From Lophium mytilinum (lineage: Eukaryota; Ascomycota; Dothideomycetes; Mytilinidiales; Mytilinidiaceae), in contig MU004192.1 of assembly GCA_010093605.1 (NCBI GenBank), positions 943,774-1,007,773 on the forward strand: DNA of 64,000 nt. Reading direction: 5' to 3'. Position 1 is the stretch's first letter; every line of letters begins with the position of its first letter. Shown here in pieces: positions 35,573 to 46,289 of the stretch. Below the pieces are notes generated by a model, which did not search any database, was not told the DNA's origin, and saw only the letters and a program-made list of their open reading frames with translations. Made by a program: the position numbers and the translations under genes.

Positions 35573-36249
35573 TATCCCGCGGCTCGGAGCGTCTCGACTC
35601 TTACTGGAGGACCACAGTAGCCGCCAAGCGGCCCAAGATGTCGCATCACTCAACCACAATCACCAGGGATCACGAATTCACAGCAGCCAGCCTTGGTTTT
35701 GAAGTTTTTTTTCCCATTAACTACGGTTTTTCCACCATCCCGGACCCTTCGCACCTCGCACGAAACACGCATATGCAAAACATCAAACTCCGGACACCGC
35801 CTGAGCATCAGCAGTACTCGGGCCCTAAGAAACGCCGAACTCCGCGCTTCATAGAACCTTAGGTCTCTCGTACCCCGGAAAAACAAACGGTTAAACAGCA
35901 AGAACAGTAGAAAAGAGATGGAAAATATCACAAGAAAATCAAGAAATCCCAAACGTCCAAACAGTCCTAAACCAAGGACACACAAACACGCATGACCCAA
36001 ACACCACGCCTCCATGCCTTCGTCTTTCTGTATCCTCTTGACCGCCTTTTTTCATGCGTTAACACCTCCAGACTCCAGCACCAGAACAGTTCTTTTGTTG
36101 CCCATCACAACGGCAAAGCCTCATCAAGCCGAGCGTGACGATCGACAAAGAAAAAACCTGGAAAAATGCAAACAAGAATAGAAACAATTTTTATCACGCA
36201 TCAAAAAGCAATAAACCGGAACACCGTACTGAGAACTCCCCTTGCGCCA
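35573..36249. other. Intergenic, 3' side of the velvet gene
   Basis: 680 bases downstream of the velvet-domain gene, probably including its 3' untranslated region. Frames here on both strands are simple-composition and look accidental. Confidence 0.35.
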
Positions 36250-37839
36250 TCACTCCCATGGGGAGGGGTAGGTTATGCCGCTCACCAACAGACTGTCCGA
36301 CATCTGCAAAGCGCCCGGAGATGTAAGAGCTTGGTGGCCCCTGTCCCCATGCGTGGCAGATGCGTTGCGATAAGCGAGAGGCTGCGACGGGAAATTCTCC
36401 GCAATCCCGCTGTTCAGGGCTGTATTCAATCGATTGTCCGTGGGGCTGAGCTCAGTATTGGAAGAGCTGCCGCGGTAGGTAGGGAGAGAGTAACCCTCGC
36501 TGTAGGTAACAGGGGGCTGCACGGGTTGCTGTGGGGTACGCTGTTGTCCGAGGCTGTTAAGAGCTTGTTCCGGGCTGATTCCGTACTGCGAAGTGGTGTC
36601 GCTCGTCAGAGCACTCTGCCCTGAGGTAGAGACGCGCGACTCAGACTTGAGCTGGGGCAAAGCAGCTCCACTGCTAAAGTTGTAACTACCAAGCCCATTC
36701 GTACTCATCGAACTAAACTGGTAGTCTCTCGTAGTCACTGGACTATACTGGTAGTGGTAGGGGTGGACCGCGTATTGGGCGTAGTCGTTAGGCCTGGAGC
36801 GCTTATCGATGTGCCGACCAGATGAGTATGTCCCATCGTTAAAGTAAGTGCTGGAATATCCCTGCTGTGTGTATCCGTCCATAGATGGTCGGCGGGCAGC
36901 AAGCGGAGTGCTCGATGGACTGAACGGGAGATTGTTTCGCTTGCTTGGCTCGAGGTCAGCATCTTTTTCATCGTGGATCAGAATGGTGGGGACAAACTGT
37001 ATCATGGTTCTCGGCTCCTTTCGAAGCCTCAAACGAACACCTTGGTCTGCGAAGGTTCGCGAGAGCATGGTAGACTCTTCCATCCCTTGGAAATCCTTCT
37101 GTGACTGGACAACGAATTTGTCTGAAATAATGGAAGCACGGAACACGACTACTCCGGGTCCTCCGGGTCCTCCGGGTCCTGCGTCTTTCCTGAACTCAAA
37201 CAGGGTAAATTTCAGGCGGAAGGTGCCAGGAACTCTCGGGGAGATGTCTGAATAGACGAAGAAACAGCAGTCTTTCAATCTGTTAGTAAACGACTATCTG
37301 AATAGGAATACTTATGTCATTACCAGAGTTATCAAAATCTTTCAATCGGTGGCTGGAAGAAGTCAAGCTTCCTGCAAGGGACTTGCCAGGCTTGTCTTCA
37401 TAGTCTTGATCTATGTCCCCCTTATAAAGACTCACAGCCATGAAAAGATAGGGGTTGTTTAGATAGTGCTGCGATGGATCTACCCGCTGATCGATTTTCA
37501 ACTGAACAACAGGAGGCGGATCGACCGGCTTGCGATCTGGCACTTGTCAGCATCACCCCCGACTAGTAGCATGGAGAATAGAGCAAACTTACTTTTTTCG
37601 GTGCCAGTAGTCGAGAGTAGAGCCAGTTTCGGGTGCTGGCGGATGAAAAGGTGGTACTGTTCGCTGTGGGTGCCAACATTAGTCGCAGGTACAGCAGCGT
37701 GGGAGGCAGAGCGTCGCGGCGTCTTCAGCTCATACCTGGGCAAATCTCCTGGGGCCGGGAGACACGTGCTAGAGGCGGGCGGCTCAGGATAGACCTGGTG
37801 GTGGCCATAGGTATATGCCATCGAGGCCATCGAGGCCAT
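36250..37839 (-). CDS. vosA: Velvet-domain developmental regulator, VosA-like, 495 aa
   Basis: Velvet proteins are fungal DNA-binding factors that couple development with secondary metabolism; VosA promotes spore maturation and viability. Exons (coding order): 37593-37839, 37324-37542 and 36250-37271; introns 50 and 52 nt. The velvet domain runs through all exons: YHLFIRQHPKLALLST, KMPDRKPVDPPPVVQLKIDQ, NNPYLFMAVSLYKGD, LAGSLTSSSHRLKDFDNSDC and CFFVYSDISPRVPGTFRLKF, then FQGMEESTMLSRTFADQGVR and LRLRKEPRT. A short GPGGPGGPG insert lies inside it. The second half is disordered, Ser/Tyr/Gln-rich, as in VosA. The third exon acceptor (TTGAAAG) was chosen because it alone restores the domain. The start has three in-frame ATGs in a 9-bp tandem repeat (MASMASMA). 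VelC is the alternative subfamily. Confidence 0.88.
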
Positions 37840-40800
37840 CGAGAAGCGACTCGATAGTCTCAGCGTTGGTGAGCTTAAGCAACGATGAGGAACCTGTCCG
37901 TGGATCGAAGTGCTGCCCACACAAGAAGGCGGAAGGCTTGTGAGTGGTACAGTAAGGTAACTGTCACTTGGTCCCGAGGAGTAGCTGTATCTACCTCGTT
38001 GAGGAAAGGCCTGCGAGGTTCCTAGGCGGGCTTTGCACAGGAAGATGTGGGAGGCGCGGTGGAAAAGAATTACCTGGGTTCCTTGGGGAACGGTCTGGAA
38101 AAGGGACACGGTTGGCAGTGAGGAGAATATCTAGTGTCCAGCGGTGGTAATTTTGGCCTCGATGATGCGTCTTGTCTATATATAGCACAATGAGGCGGCT
38201 GCAAAAGCTTCTATAAGAATGCCAATGATTCACAGCGAGCCAGATGTCGAGGAAGAGAATTGAAGTTGCGTGGACAGTGGTCTCGCAGCATCGACTCTTG
38301 AAGAGGAGCCGGATTGTGCGAGTGGGCTTGAACACGGAACGGACGAATCACACCCACGGCCGGTGTTCTTCTCAAGAAGGTCTGGACTGGCTGAATGATT
38401 CGCAAGTGAGGGTCCTGTGGAAAGAACCGTGGCAGGGTCGGCACGAGGAGCGTCCAGTGCAGGCTCGATCCACCGAAATAGCCAGACCAGTCACGGCTAC
38501 CCGTCTTCAGAGTGTCTGCAGCGCTGCTTTAAGGCACCGTGATGGAGTGCATGCGCTGCCGTTGGGCGGGCTTGGAATAAGGTTGTGGGACTCGCCCGGA
38601 CGCGTGCCGGCGTGCGTCTCTCAGCGCAAGGTGTCTATTCAAACAGCGTTTGCTCCACCCGTCCCCCTCAGTTCGGGCCACACGCGCTATTCTGCTCGGG
38701 AGTGTGCCGAGAAGTCAACCCTGGGACGCAGCGGGAGATGGCGCAATCTTGGACAGCCTCTACACCTGGGCAGCGACACGCACGGGATCGCCTCAGTCGT
38801 CAAGAGTCAACCGTGGAAGCATAGCAGCCGGCAACCGTCCCGTCCCACGGATTGGCTGCAGCGGGAGCGCGTCGTGGAGCAGGTCGACACGGCCAGTGGC
38901 AGACGGCCAGGTGTCTCTAAATCAAGGAGCACAGCTGGGGCAGCAGTCGAAGGCTTCCGTGGAGTCATCAGTCGGCGTGGTCGATAGTGGAGAAACGACG
39001 GGCCCGATGGGACTGGCCGACGGACTGGCTGACGAATTGGACAACGGCGGGAGAGACGAGGCCCAGAGAGCAGAGAGTGAGGGCCACTGAGGAGGTCGGG
39101 CTAGCAAGAAGCAAGTGGATAGTGGGCGAACAGAGGGGAGGTTAGCCTTTGGGAGGTCGGCCGCAAGAGCTTGGCCTTTAGGACGCAGGGCAGGCCGAGC
39201 CGTAGCAACAGGCCTCGTTCACTGAGCGCTCAGTGCCGCTCGACGATCGAGGTGCAGCAGTAGGGGACCCGTGGACAGTACCTAGCTCAACGGCCGCCGC
39301 CACAGCACGCTCCAGCGTCGTGATCTCCGCCTAAGATATCTTCGCTACCAGACTTTGCTCCTGGTCGATCGCCGCGATGTCGATGCTCAGCTCTGCGTCC
39401 TCGCCCGCCAGGGACCAAGCACTACCCAGGCCTGCTGCTGCTGCCGCCTCCAGCCTCCGTGCTCGGTGCAGCTTGTCGTGCGGTCGGGATGGGGTTGTCG
39501 GCGGCGCAGTCTCAGCCGGGAACGCGATCAAGTAAGGAAGCTGGCCACCCAATCGCGCTGGGACATCTGCGGCCGGTGGACGGTACAGACACGAGCGACG
39601 CGGGAGAAGAGAGAGGCTGCTAGGCCGGTGTAGAGTGACGATGGCGCGCTATATGGCCTCACTGGCGCCGTGGAGTTGAAACAGTGCCAGTCCACTGGCG
39701 GTGCTGCAAACCGCCTGTCACATTCTCTCTCCGCCGCCCAGGCTCCCATGCAGCCTGAGTCTGCTGCTTGTGCACTCCAGGCGGCATCGGCGCTGGCAGC
39801 AGCATGGGTACGGCAGAGCCCGTCCCTCGTGCGTCGACGGCATCCGGGCTCGAAGCATGGGGTTGCTGGAACCTCGCAGCACGCAAAGGGCACCGGAAGA
39901 CCTGCCGCCATACGTCCATTTGCCCAGCGCGAGACATTTTAGCCATTAGTAGCGGGACGGCGTGTCTACTTTACTCGAGAGGCCGTCTATATAGCTGTCG
40001 CGGGCGCCCAATCTCTCAACCTACCTCTCCCGGCGCCGAGCCCGTCTTCCTCTGACCCGCGCAACCTCACAGCAACGACGTCCCCTTTAGTCGACTCCGG
40101 ACGGGCCCCGATCGCCCGTGGTGCCACGACACGTTTCGCACATGGCGTCTGGCGCGCGTGGCCGCCAACTGCTGGAAAACTGATAGAAGACTGCGAGCCT
40201 GCGAACCCCCCGTGGCTGCAGCCCCTGCCTGCCGTGCCACAGAAGGCCGAAAGAGACCGCTCCGGGCGACCCTGGACCAAGACGAAATGCAGGAACACGC
40301 TCCCGTTTCTTGCCATGGCAGCGGGCAGCGCCAGGGCATCGTCCCGAGCACCTCGGACGTCGAGTTGAGCGCAGACGGAGGCCAGAGCGCGGCCGTCAGG
40401 GCAAACAGAGAGGCATTGGCGCCAGTCGACGGCAAGCGGCAGGTCGGAGTAGCATGGCCCACAGTGCTGGGCTGGGAGGGCGAGAGCCGTGGCGATGGGG
40501 AGGTCGAAAGCTGGTGGCTGGAGTCGTCGTTGTTGTCGTCCAGGAGGTCTGAGCGTGATGGCTCACATCGCATCGCATCTCAACTCCTGCACCGCCGACA
40601 TTCTACGATGTTACACCTCACTCGAAACCCCTATTCGCCCGCGCCTTTAGCCACGACGCCCTCTCTTCTCCTGCGCACGCTGTCTGTCCGTCGGGAGTCC
40701 CCTCGTGGCAGCGTCTTAGCCAAAACTCTGTTGCTCGGCATTCTCCCCTGTTGACGTCGCCATATACCCGGCCCTGTTCATACTGCCCGTTGCCCGCCAG

Positions 40801-41659
40801 GATGCGACAATCAACCCCAGATTCCAGGCCCTCCGCCCAGGTGCTGAGGCAATCTCGCCGCCGTCAAACCTCTGCGGAACCGTGGGCCTTCGGAATCAGC
40901 TTCCTGGCTATCGCCCCCAGCACCTAGCACGTCAGGCCCTGTTCCGAGCTCTACAGAACCCCTCCCCGCTGTACCTGCATGATGCGCCGCCTGCCTTGTC
41001 CGCACGACGCAATTGCTGCTCAATTGCATATGATGCCGACGCCCCTCCTATAGCCTATTCTCGACGCCCACCTCCACCTCCGTTTCCGGGACTCCTTGTG
41101 GTGCTGGCCCACGCTTGCCACTCTGGGCCAGCCTAAAGCCGGCGCTGCAATGGCCTTGGACTGCCCGTGAAGTCCCCATGATTTCTACCCTCGGCCGCCC
41201 ACCGCCCGGGAAAGCCCTACAGCAGGACCCTCACCATGCTGGGATCAGTATCGAGCAGGGGCCGAAAGCGGTTCGAGCCCCTGCTTGACTGCCCGAACCG
41301 GGCAGGAGAGCAAGACGGAGCGGGAATGTCCAAAAGAAAGATCCTTCCACATAGCAGAAACGGACATCGCTTGTGCCACCAAACAGGCTGCTATTGATTC
41401 GCGAACAACATCTTGGCTGTATCTGGAGGAGGGCTGCTACTTGATCCCGCCCGCTTGATTCCCTGTAGCAGCTCTGGCGGTGCTTCGGCTGCACCTGCTG
41501 CTGAGACTTCCGGACCGCCAATCTACGCCGCGGGTGAGTGGTCTTCAACGTTAACTTGTTGAGAGGTGCTGCAATTGCGCATGTCGACGCTTACACCGCG
41601 TCTGCTCTCAAACAGGTAAGATCCCGGATCCTGCGTGTTGAATGAACCCTGATGATCTA
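37840..41659. other. Long GC-rich region upstream of the velvet gene
   Basis: GC-rich DNA with many overlapping frames on both strands (the longest is 247 codons at 38244-38987). None has a domain, a splice pattern or a believable composition; several are rich in Arg, Ser and Pro as expected from random GC-rich DNA. It may be an extended regulatory region or long 5' leader of the velvet gene. I cannot show a transcript from sequence alone. Confidence 0.4.
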
Positions 41660-41871
41660 CAGTCACAGGCCACAAGCCTGGGCACACTGTTATGCCACTG
41701 CCTGGGGTTACCCCCAAGGGTTCGAAGACTCAAAGGCGATGTCAAGCTTCAAGCAGTGCAGATTAGACTGCCTCTTGACTAATTGCCTGTTCAGCAGCCA
41801 GGCTACCCCCAACAGTACTGTTGAGTGGGCAAGGTAGAGCCGAATGTGCCTAGACTTGTAGCCTAGGACTG
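41660..41871 (+). mobile_element. MITE copy 2, 212 bp, CAGT...ACTG ends, TA-flanked
   Basis: Same family as 35357-35572 but in the opposite orientation. TA flanks both ends (41658-41659 and 41872-41873). The inverted ends again share GCCACAAGCCTGGGCAC-like sequence on the left and its diverged complement on the right. Inside, a frame of about 50 codons (FEDSKAMSSFKQCRLDCLL) is open in the same register as in copy 1. That may be chance or a trace of the parent element. Confidence 0.8.
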
Positions 41872-43600
41872 TACGTGCGAGCGCAGCATCATGCTAGAGC
41901 CTCTTCTACTAGCGCTTCAGGCTCGTACGAACAGTTGAAAGGTCAACTTCTCGGCTTTTTAGGTCCTTGAGGGCTTAAAGCGTGAAAGACTAGGGCAGCT
42001 AATCCTCGCAAATACTGCGGAACTGCCTTTTTGATGCATGTCGCTCAACTAAGATAGATCTCAGTGATCGGTGAAAGCCTGCAAGTTTCCGCGCCTCTCG
42101 GAGATTATAGCTGCAGCCTTGTCCTGCAAGGCAGACGGTTGAAACAATTGACCGAAAATCAAAATCAGAGAAAGCCTATTTTTCCCTCGTATATGTCTCG
42201 AGCACGGAAAAGAGTATAGCGTCTATCCGCCACAAGCAAAAAGTAGTCCCGACACGTTTTCTCAAAATAGCTTCAATAAGTCATCAGTTGTTCCGAGAGG
42301 TAGAGAAGCACCCGTTGAGTCGAGCTACTAAGCAGCATCACCCTAGACTACTCTTCCCCCCGCGCTAGCCTCTCCCGATATCTTTCCGTCTCCGACTGAA
42401 CTGGCAGAAAAGTCTTGCGCGTCGCCAGCACTTTTCACAAGCGTAAGAAGACCAACCGACTCACTTCCCACTGACACGCATCTAGTACAACACACTCCCT
42501 AACCCTCAACACCAAGATCAGTAAATTCCCCGACGGCCGCGCTTGCGCAAAAAGCCGTTGCATGCACAGCAAACAAGGCGCCCTTGCCTGTCCACCACGA
42601 GGCCCAAATGCGTCCTTGGCCATAAGCAGCGGACACCGCAGCATGTCCGTTCCCTCTGCCCGTCTGCGTCCCTGGACGACGCAGCATGCAGGAGGCCATC
42701 TGCCTCCCGAACGGGCCACCGCAGGCGTTCGGTTCGTCGACAGTGACAGGCACACGACAACCAAAGCACCCTTGCAAATCCGCATCCGCATCGCATGCCC
42801 CACACACCAGCAGCCCAAAGGGGAACTGCTGCTCTTTGCCATAGATCTCAGTCTAACTCTAAAGGGTCGCACTGCGCAGCTCTTTCAACTGCAGCCGGGC
42901 GGGGCTCCACTTCGCTGCAGCATGGCGATTTCGCAGCTGATCAGTGTAGCTGGCGCAGGAGACTATCGAGTGAATTGTCTTCTCTAGCCGGGGAAATGGG
43001 GTGGGCAGCCGAACGGTTCGGCTTGTGTGGATGGTCACGAGTTACCACGGTCTAATCGGAGTGCTTCGAGAGCGGACACTTCGAGGACCCAGGCCCACCC
43101 CACACCAACCCCCCTCCCTCAAGTCTGGTACGCCCAATCACGGCGCTTGACCACCTGGCAGCGTCTGTGCTGGAGGGACGACTGGCTCGCGGTGATCAGC
43201 AAGAGAATGCGGAGGTGAGATAAGATTAGCCTGGCTGACTTTGTCTTGTCTGAAGTGACGAGAGTCTAGATACACCGAGCCATTTACATCGCACATGATA
43301 TTCTTGGGTCTTTAGACACATCTCTTCACTTCGAGAAGACAGAACGCGCACTCGCTCAACCCAGGCAATCATGGGACTTACTTAGAGTGTCTATTTAATC
43401 ATTTTTCCTTCGTCACATTCGTTATCTACTACGTACCATATTTCAGCTGGTGATTACGGCCAACGCTATTACACTGACCCTCTCAGTGTCACCTCCAGAA
43501 CAAAGAGATACTTGCATGCTAGTAACGGAAGCTCCACACTGTTCAGCGACTGACGTACTGGCTACACACGGACTGGCCGACTGTCTAAAGCAGCACTGCA
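41872..43600. other. GC-rich to mixed intergenic, no supportable gene
   Basis: Continues the gene-less stretch up to the 3' end of the P450 gene. Frames at 42435-43000 overlap on both strands and carry no domain. Nothing else seen. Confidence 0.4.
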
Positions 43601-45558
43601 CTAGCCCGCAGACACAGGCACCAGCTTAATCAGCAGCTCATCGCTCGTCGGCGGCGCCGTATACGCATCGCGCTGCTCGATCCCCTCATCGTTCACAATA
43701 ATAGTCGTGAAGTTCGTGTATATGGCCGCGAGGATATATTTCATCTCTGTAGTCCACTTGTCAGCACATCAAACACCTGTACCAACCCTCCACGACTCTT
43801 CAGCAAGCAGAAGCCTCCTTCCCCCTTTTCTTTCTCAATCCCAAAGAAACTGGATCCACACTCACGATGAATAGCCAAATGCTTCCCAACACACATGCGC
43901 CCCCCGCTCCCAAACGCCCAAAACCACCGATCCATCTCCCTCCTCCTCTCCGTCCCCTCCTCCATCCACCGCTCCGGCTTCCACTCCCCAGCGCGCTCAA
44001 ACACACTCTCTTCTAGATGCAACAACCCCGCGCTCGCGCTCACCCGCACGCCTCCAGGCACCCACACGCCTTCGGGCCCTAACCTACACCCGCCCTCCGG
44101 CGTCACGCGCGGCTGCGGCCCCGGAATCGCGGGATGCAAGCGCAGCGTCTCCCAAACCACGGCGTGCAGCAGCGGCAGCGCATCCACGGCTTTCGCGCTC
44201 GGCAGCACCGGCGCAGAAGCCGGCACAATCGGGGGTGATAAATCCATCAACTCGGCCCGCAGCGCGGCTTGGAGGGTTGGCCGCGATGACAGCTCGTGCA
44301 CCACGTACACCAGCGTGATGCCGCTCGTGTCGAACCCCGCTGCGAAATGATCCAGCAGCTCTGACGCCGTTGTTAGCTGCGCTGTGCGGTCCACCACCGC
44401 CTCTCCTTCTTTAGAACTGGGAGCCGGCGCGACGGCCGCGTACATGGTCGCGTACACGGTCGGCGTGTGCTCAACACCCCCTTTCTCGGTGTCGGTTGTG
44501 GCGGTGGCGGCAGCGTCGCACATCCCCAGCGCCCACGCCTCAATCGCCGCGTTCGCGTCGTCGACGAAGGCAGGCGCGAGCCGGATCCCGAAGAGCCGCT
44601 GCGCCCACGTGCTGAGGGCGGGGTGCTCCTGGCCCCAGAAGCTGAAGCCCTGGCGCGAGGTGTACCAGCGCAGGAAGCGGTCGCGCGCGGGGGTGTCGAT
44701 GAGGAAGGTGGAAGAGCTGCGCAGGCCGAAGAGGTAGGCGGTGACGATGTCCATGGTGGCGGCGCTGAGGAGGGCGGAGATGTTGAGCTGGCCGCCGGCT
44801 GATTGGGTGGCGGAGAGGGCGGGGAGCAGGCGGGTGTAAAGAATGGTGGCGGTTTGGGCGGCGAGGGCGGGCGAGGCGGCGAGGGTGGTTTTGCTGTAGG
44901 TGCTGCTGATGAGGCGTTTGCGGGTGGAGTGGGGTTTGGAGGCGGAGGTGGAGAACATGTTTGGGATGCTGGCGTGAGGGGGGAGGTTAGTTGTGGGTTT
45001 GGGTGGGAGAGATGGGGATGTCGTTTGAGGGTAGCTTAGAAACAAAAGGTTGGAGAATGATGAAGATAGAAATTTTAAAGCATAGACTATAGTGCACCTA
45101 ATGAAAGAACCAACCCCAATGAGAACTGCAGATATAACGTCGCCTGACAAGCCAAAAATTGATCAAATTCCACAGTAACCTTGACATAAACATATCCACG
45201 AAACATCATCGAAGCGCACTCACCCGAAATTCTGGAAAAAGTTATAAAACCCCGCCTCCCCCGGCGGTTTCTCCATCCCGCCCGCATACACCTCTCTCAA
45301 ACCCCCCTGAACACAGTTCACACTGACCTCATTAGGCCCTAGTTGAACGATCGGCCCGAACCGTCTGTGCGCACCCCAGATAGCCGCGTTCTCGTGGCTG
45401 CGGTACCGTTGGAGGTTTATCCATAGTGAGGAGAAGCGAGCGGTCCAGTGGGCGGCGGGCAGACGGCCGAGAGGGGAGGCGAAGAAGACGGCGAAGAAAA
45501 CCGTAAAGAGGAGGTAGCAAATAGAGAGCACGAGGAGGATATGTATAAAGAGGGACAT
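43601..45558 (-). CDS. Cytochrome P450 monooxygenase, 527 aa
   Basis: ER-anchored haem-thiolate monooxygenase, substrate unknown. Exons (coding order): 45224-45558, 43866-44968 and 43601-43746; introns 255 and 119 nt. The start MSLFIHILLVLSICYLLF is a membrane anchor. Then come LGPNEVSVN, the C-helix region PNMFSTSASKPHSTRKRLIS (joined across the long intron), the I-helix FAAGFDTSGITLVYVVHELS, ExxR as WETLRLHP, the PERW motif (WKPERWM) and the haem loop FGSGGRMCVGKHLAIH with Cys near residue 471. The final exon restores QMKYILAAIYTNFTTIIV and ends LLIKLVPVSAG. Reading straight through the last intron gives a false C-terminus. No biosynthetic cluster surrounds it. Confidence 0.94.
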
Positions 45559-46289
45559 TTTTGTGGCGGCGAGCACTATATTGGGATGTGCAGTTAAGCC
45601 AGAAGGGAATGTCGCCAGTGGTGATCTAGCAACAAAGAACCCCGCCGTGATTAATAGTGGCTCCTCCAAGTTCTGCTTTGAAGGTCTCCACGGAGTCTGA
45701 GTAATTGTTAGGTATGCTAGAGAGCAAGGTGATGGTAGGGACGGAGGAAATGTGTACCAGTGTGCGAACAGGACAAACGTGACGTCGACTGGATCGTGAT
45801 AAGCTCGCATTAGCTTCAACGGGCGCTCTAACGACCATTCGCGTCGACTTACCCCTTATATGCAAGCGAGTACAGCATAAGGCAGTAATTCGGCGCCTTT
45901 AATTGGCTGTGCATCCTCACTCATCCTTCGAGCCTAGAAAAATACCAACAGGTTAAAGCACGTAGGTTACTTTCTTGACAGTTTATTTACGAACTGCTAC
46001 CGATCCAATTAAGGGGTGGATTACCTAAGCTATGCAACGCCATGCAGATTAGAAGGTATTCGGCGCAACGCAAGCCCGCTATCCTTTTCCCACCCGCCCT
46101 ATGTCCTCCAGATGAAAGAGGTGAGAAGCAGAGAAGTCTGGTTTAGACTGATATGATCAACGCCGCCAACACCCAGCACCCAAAAGCTGAACCGAGACAC
46201 CATGCCTTCAACAACCCCCCAAGTATCCAGCAACGCGACCGGCCTATACCGCCGCCATCTAAGCAAAGCCCCGCGTCAAATGACTACGT
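45559..46289. other. Intergenic, P450 promoter side
   Basis: 730 bases between the P450 start and the 3' end of the MYST gene, both on the minus strand. No supportable gene. Confidence 0.4.

Noticed and set aside
38244-38987. 247-codon frame in the GC-rich region
   Set aside because: No domain, Arg/Ser-rich, overlapped by equally long frames on the other strand and in other registers.
41254-41285. Hairpin AGCAGGGGC ... GCCCCTGCT with GGTTCGA in the loop, tRNA-like
   Set aside because: Looks like a T-arm at first sight, but the rest of a tRNA cloverleaf is absent on either strand.
43601-45558. Secondary-metabolite cluster around the P450
   Set aside because: Neighbours are a histone acetyltransferase and a gene-less region; no synthase, transporter or other tailoring gene is nearby.
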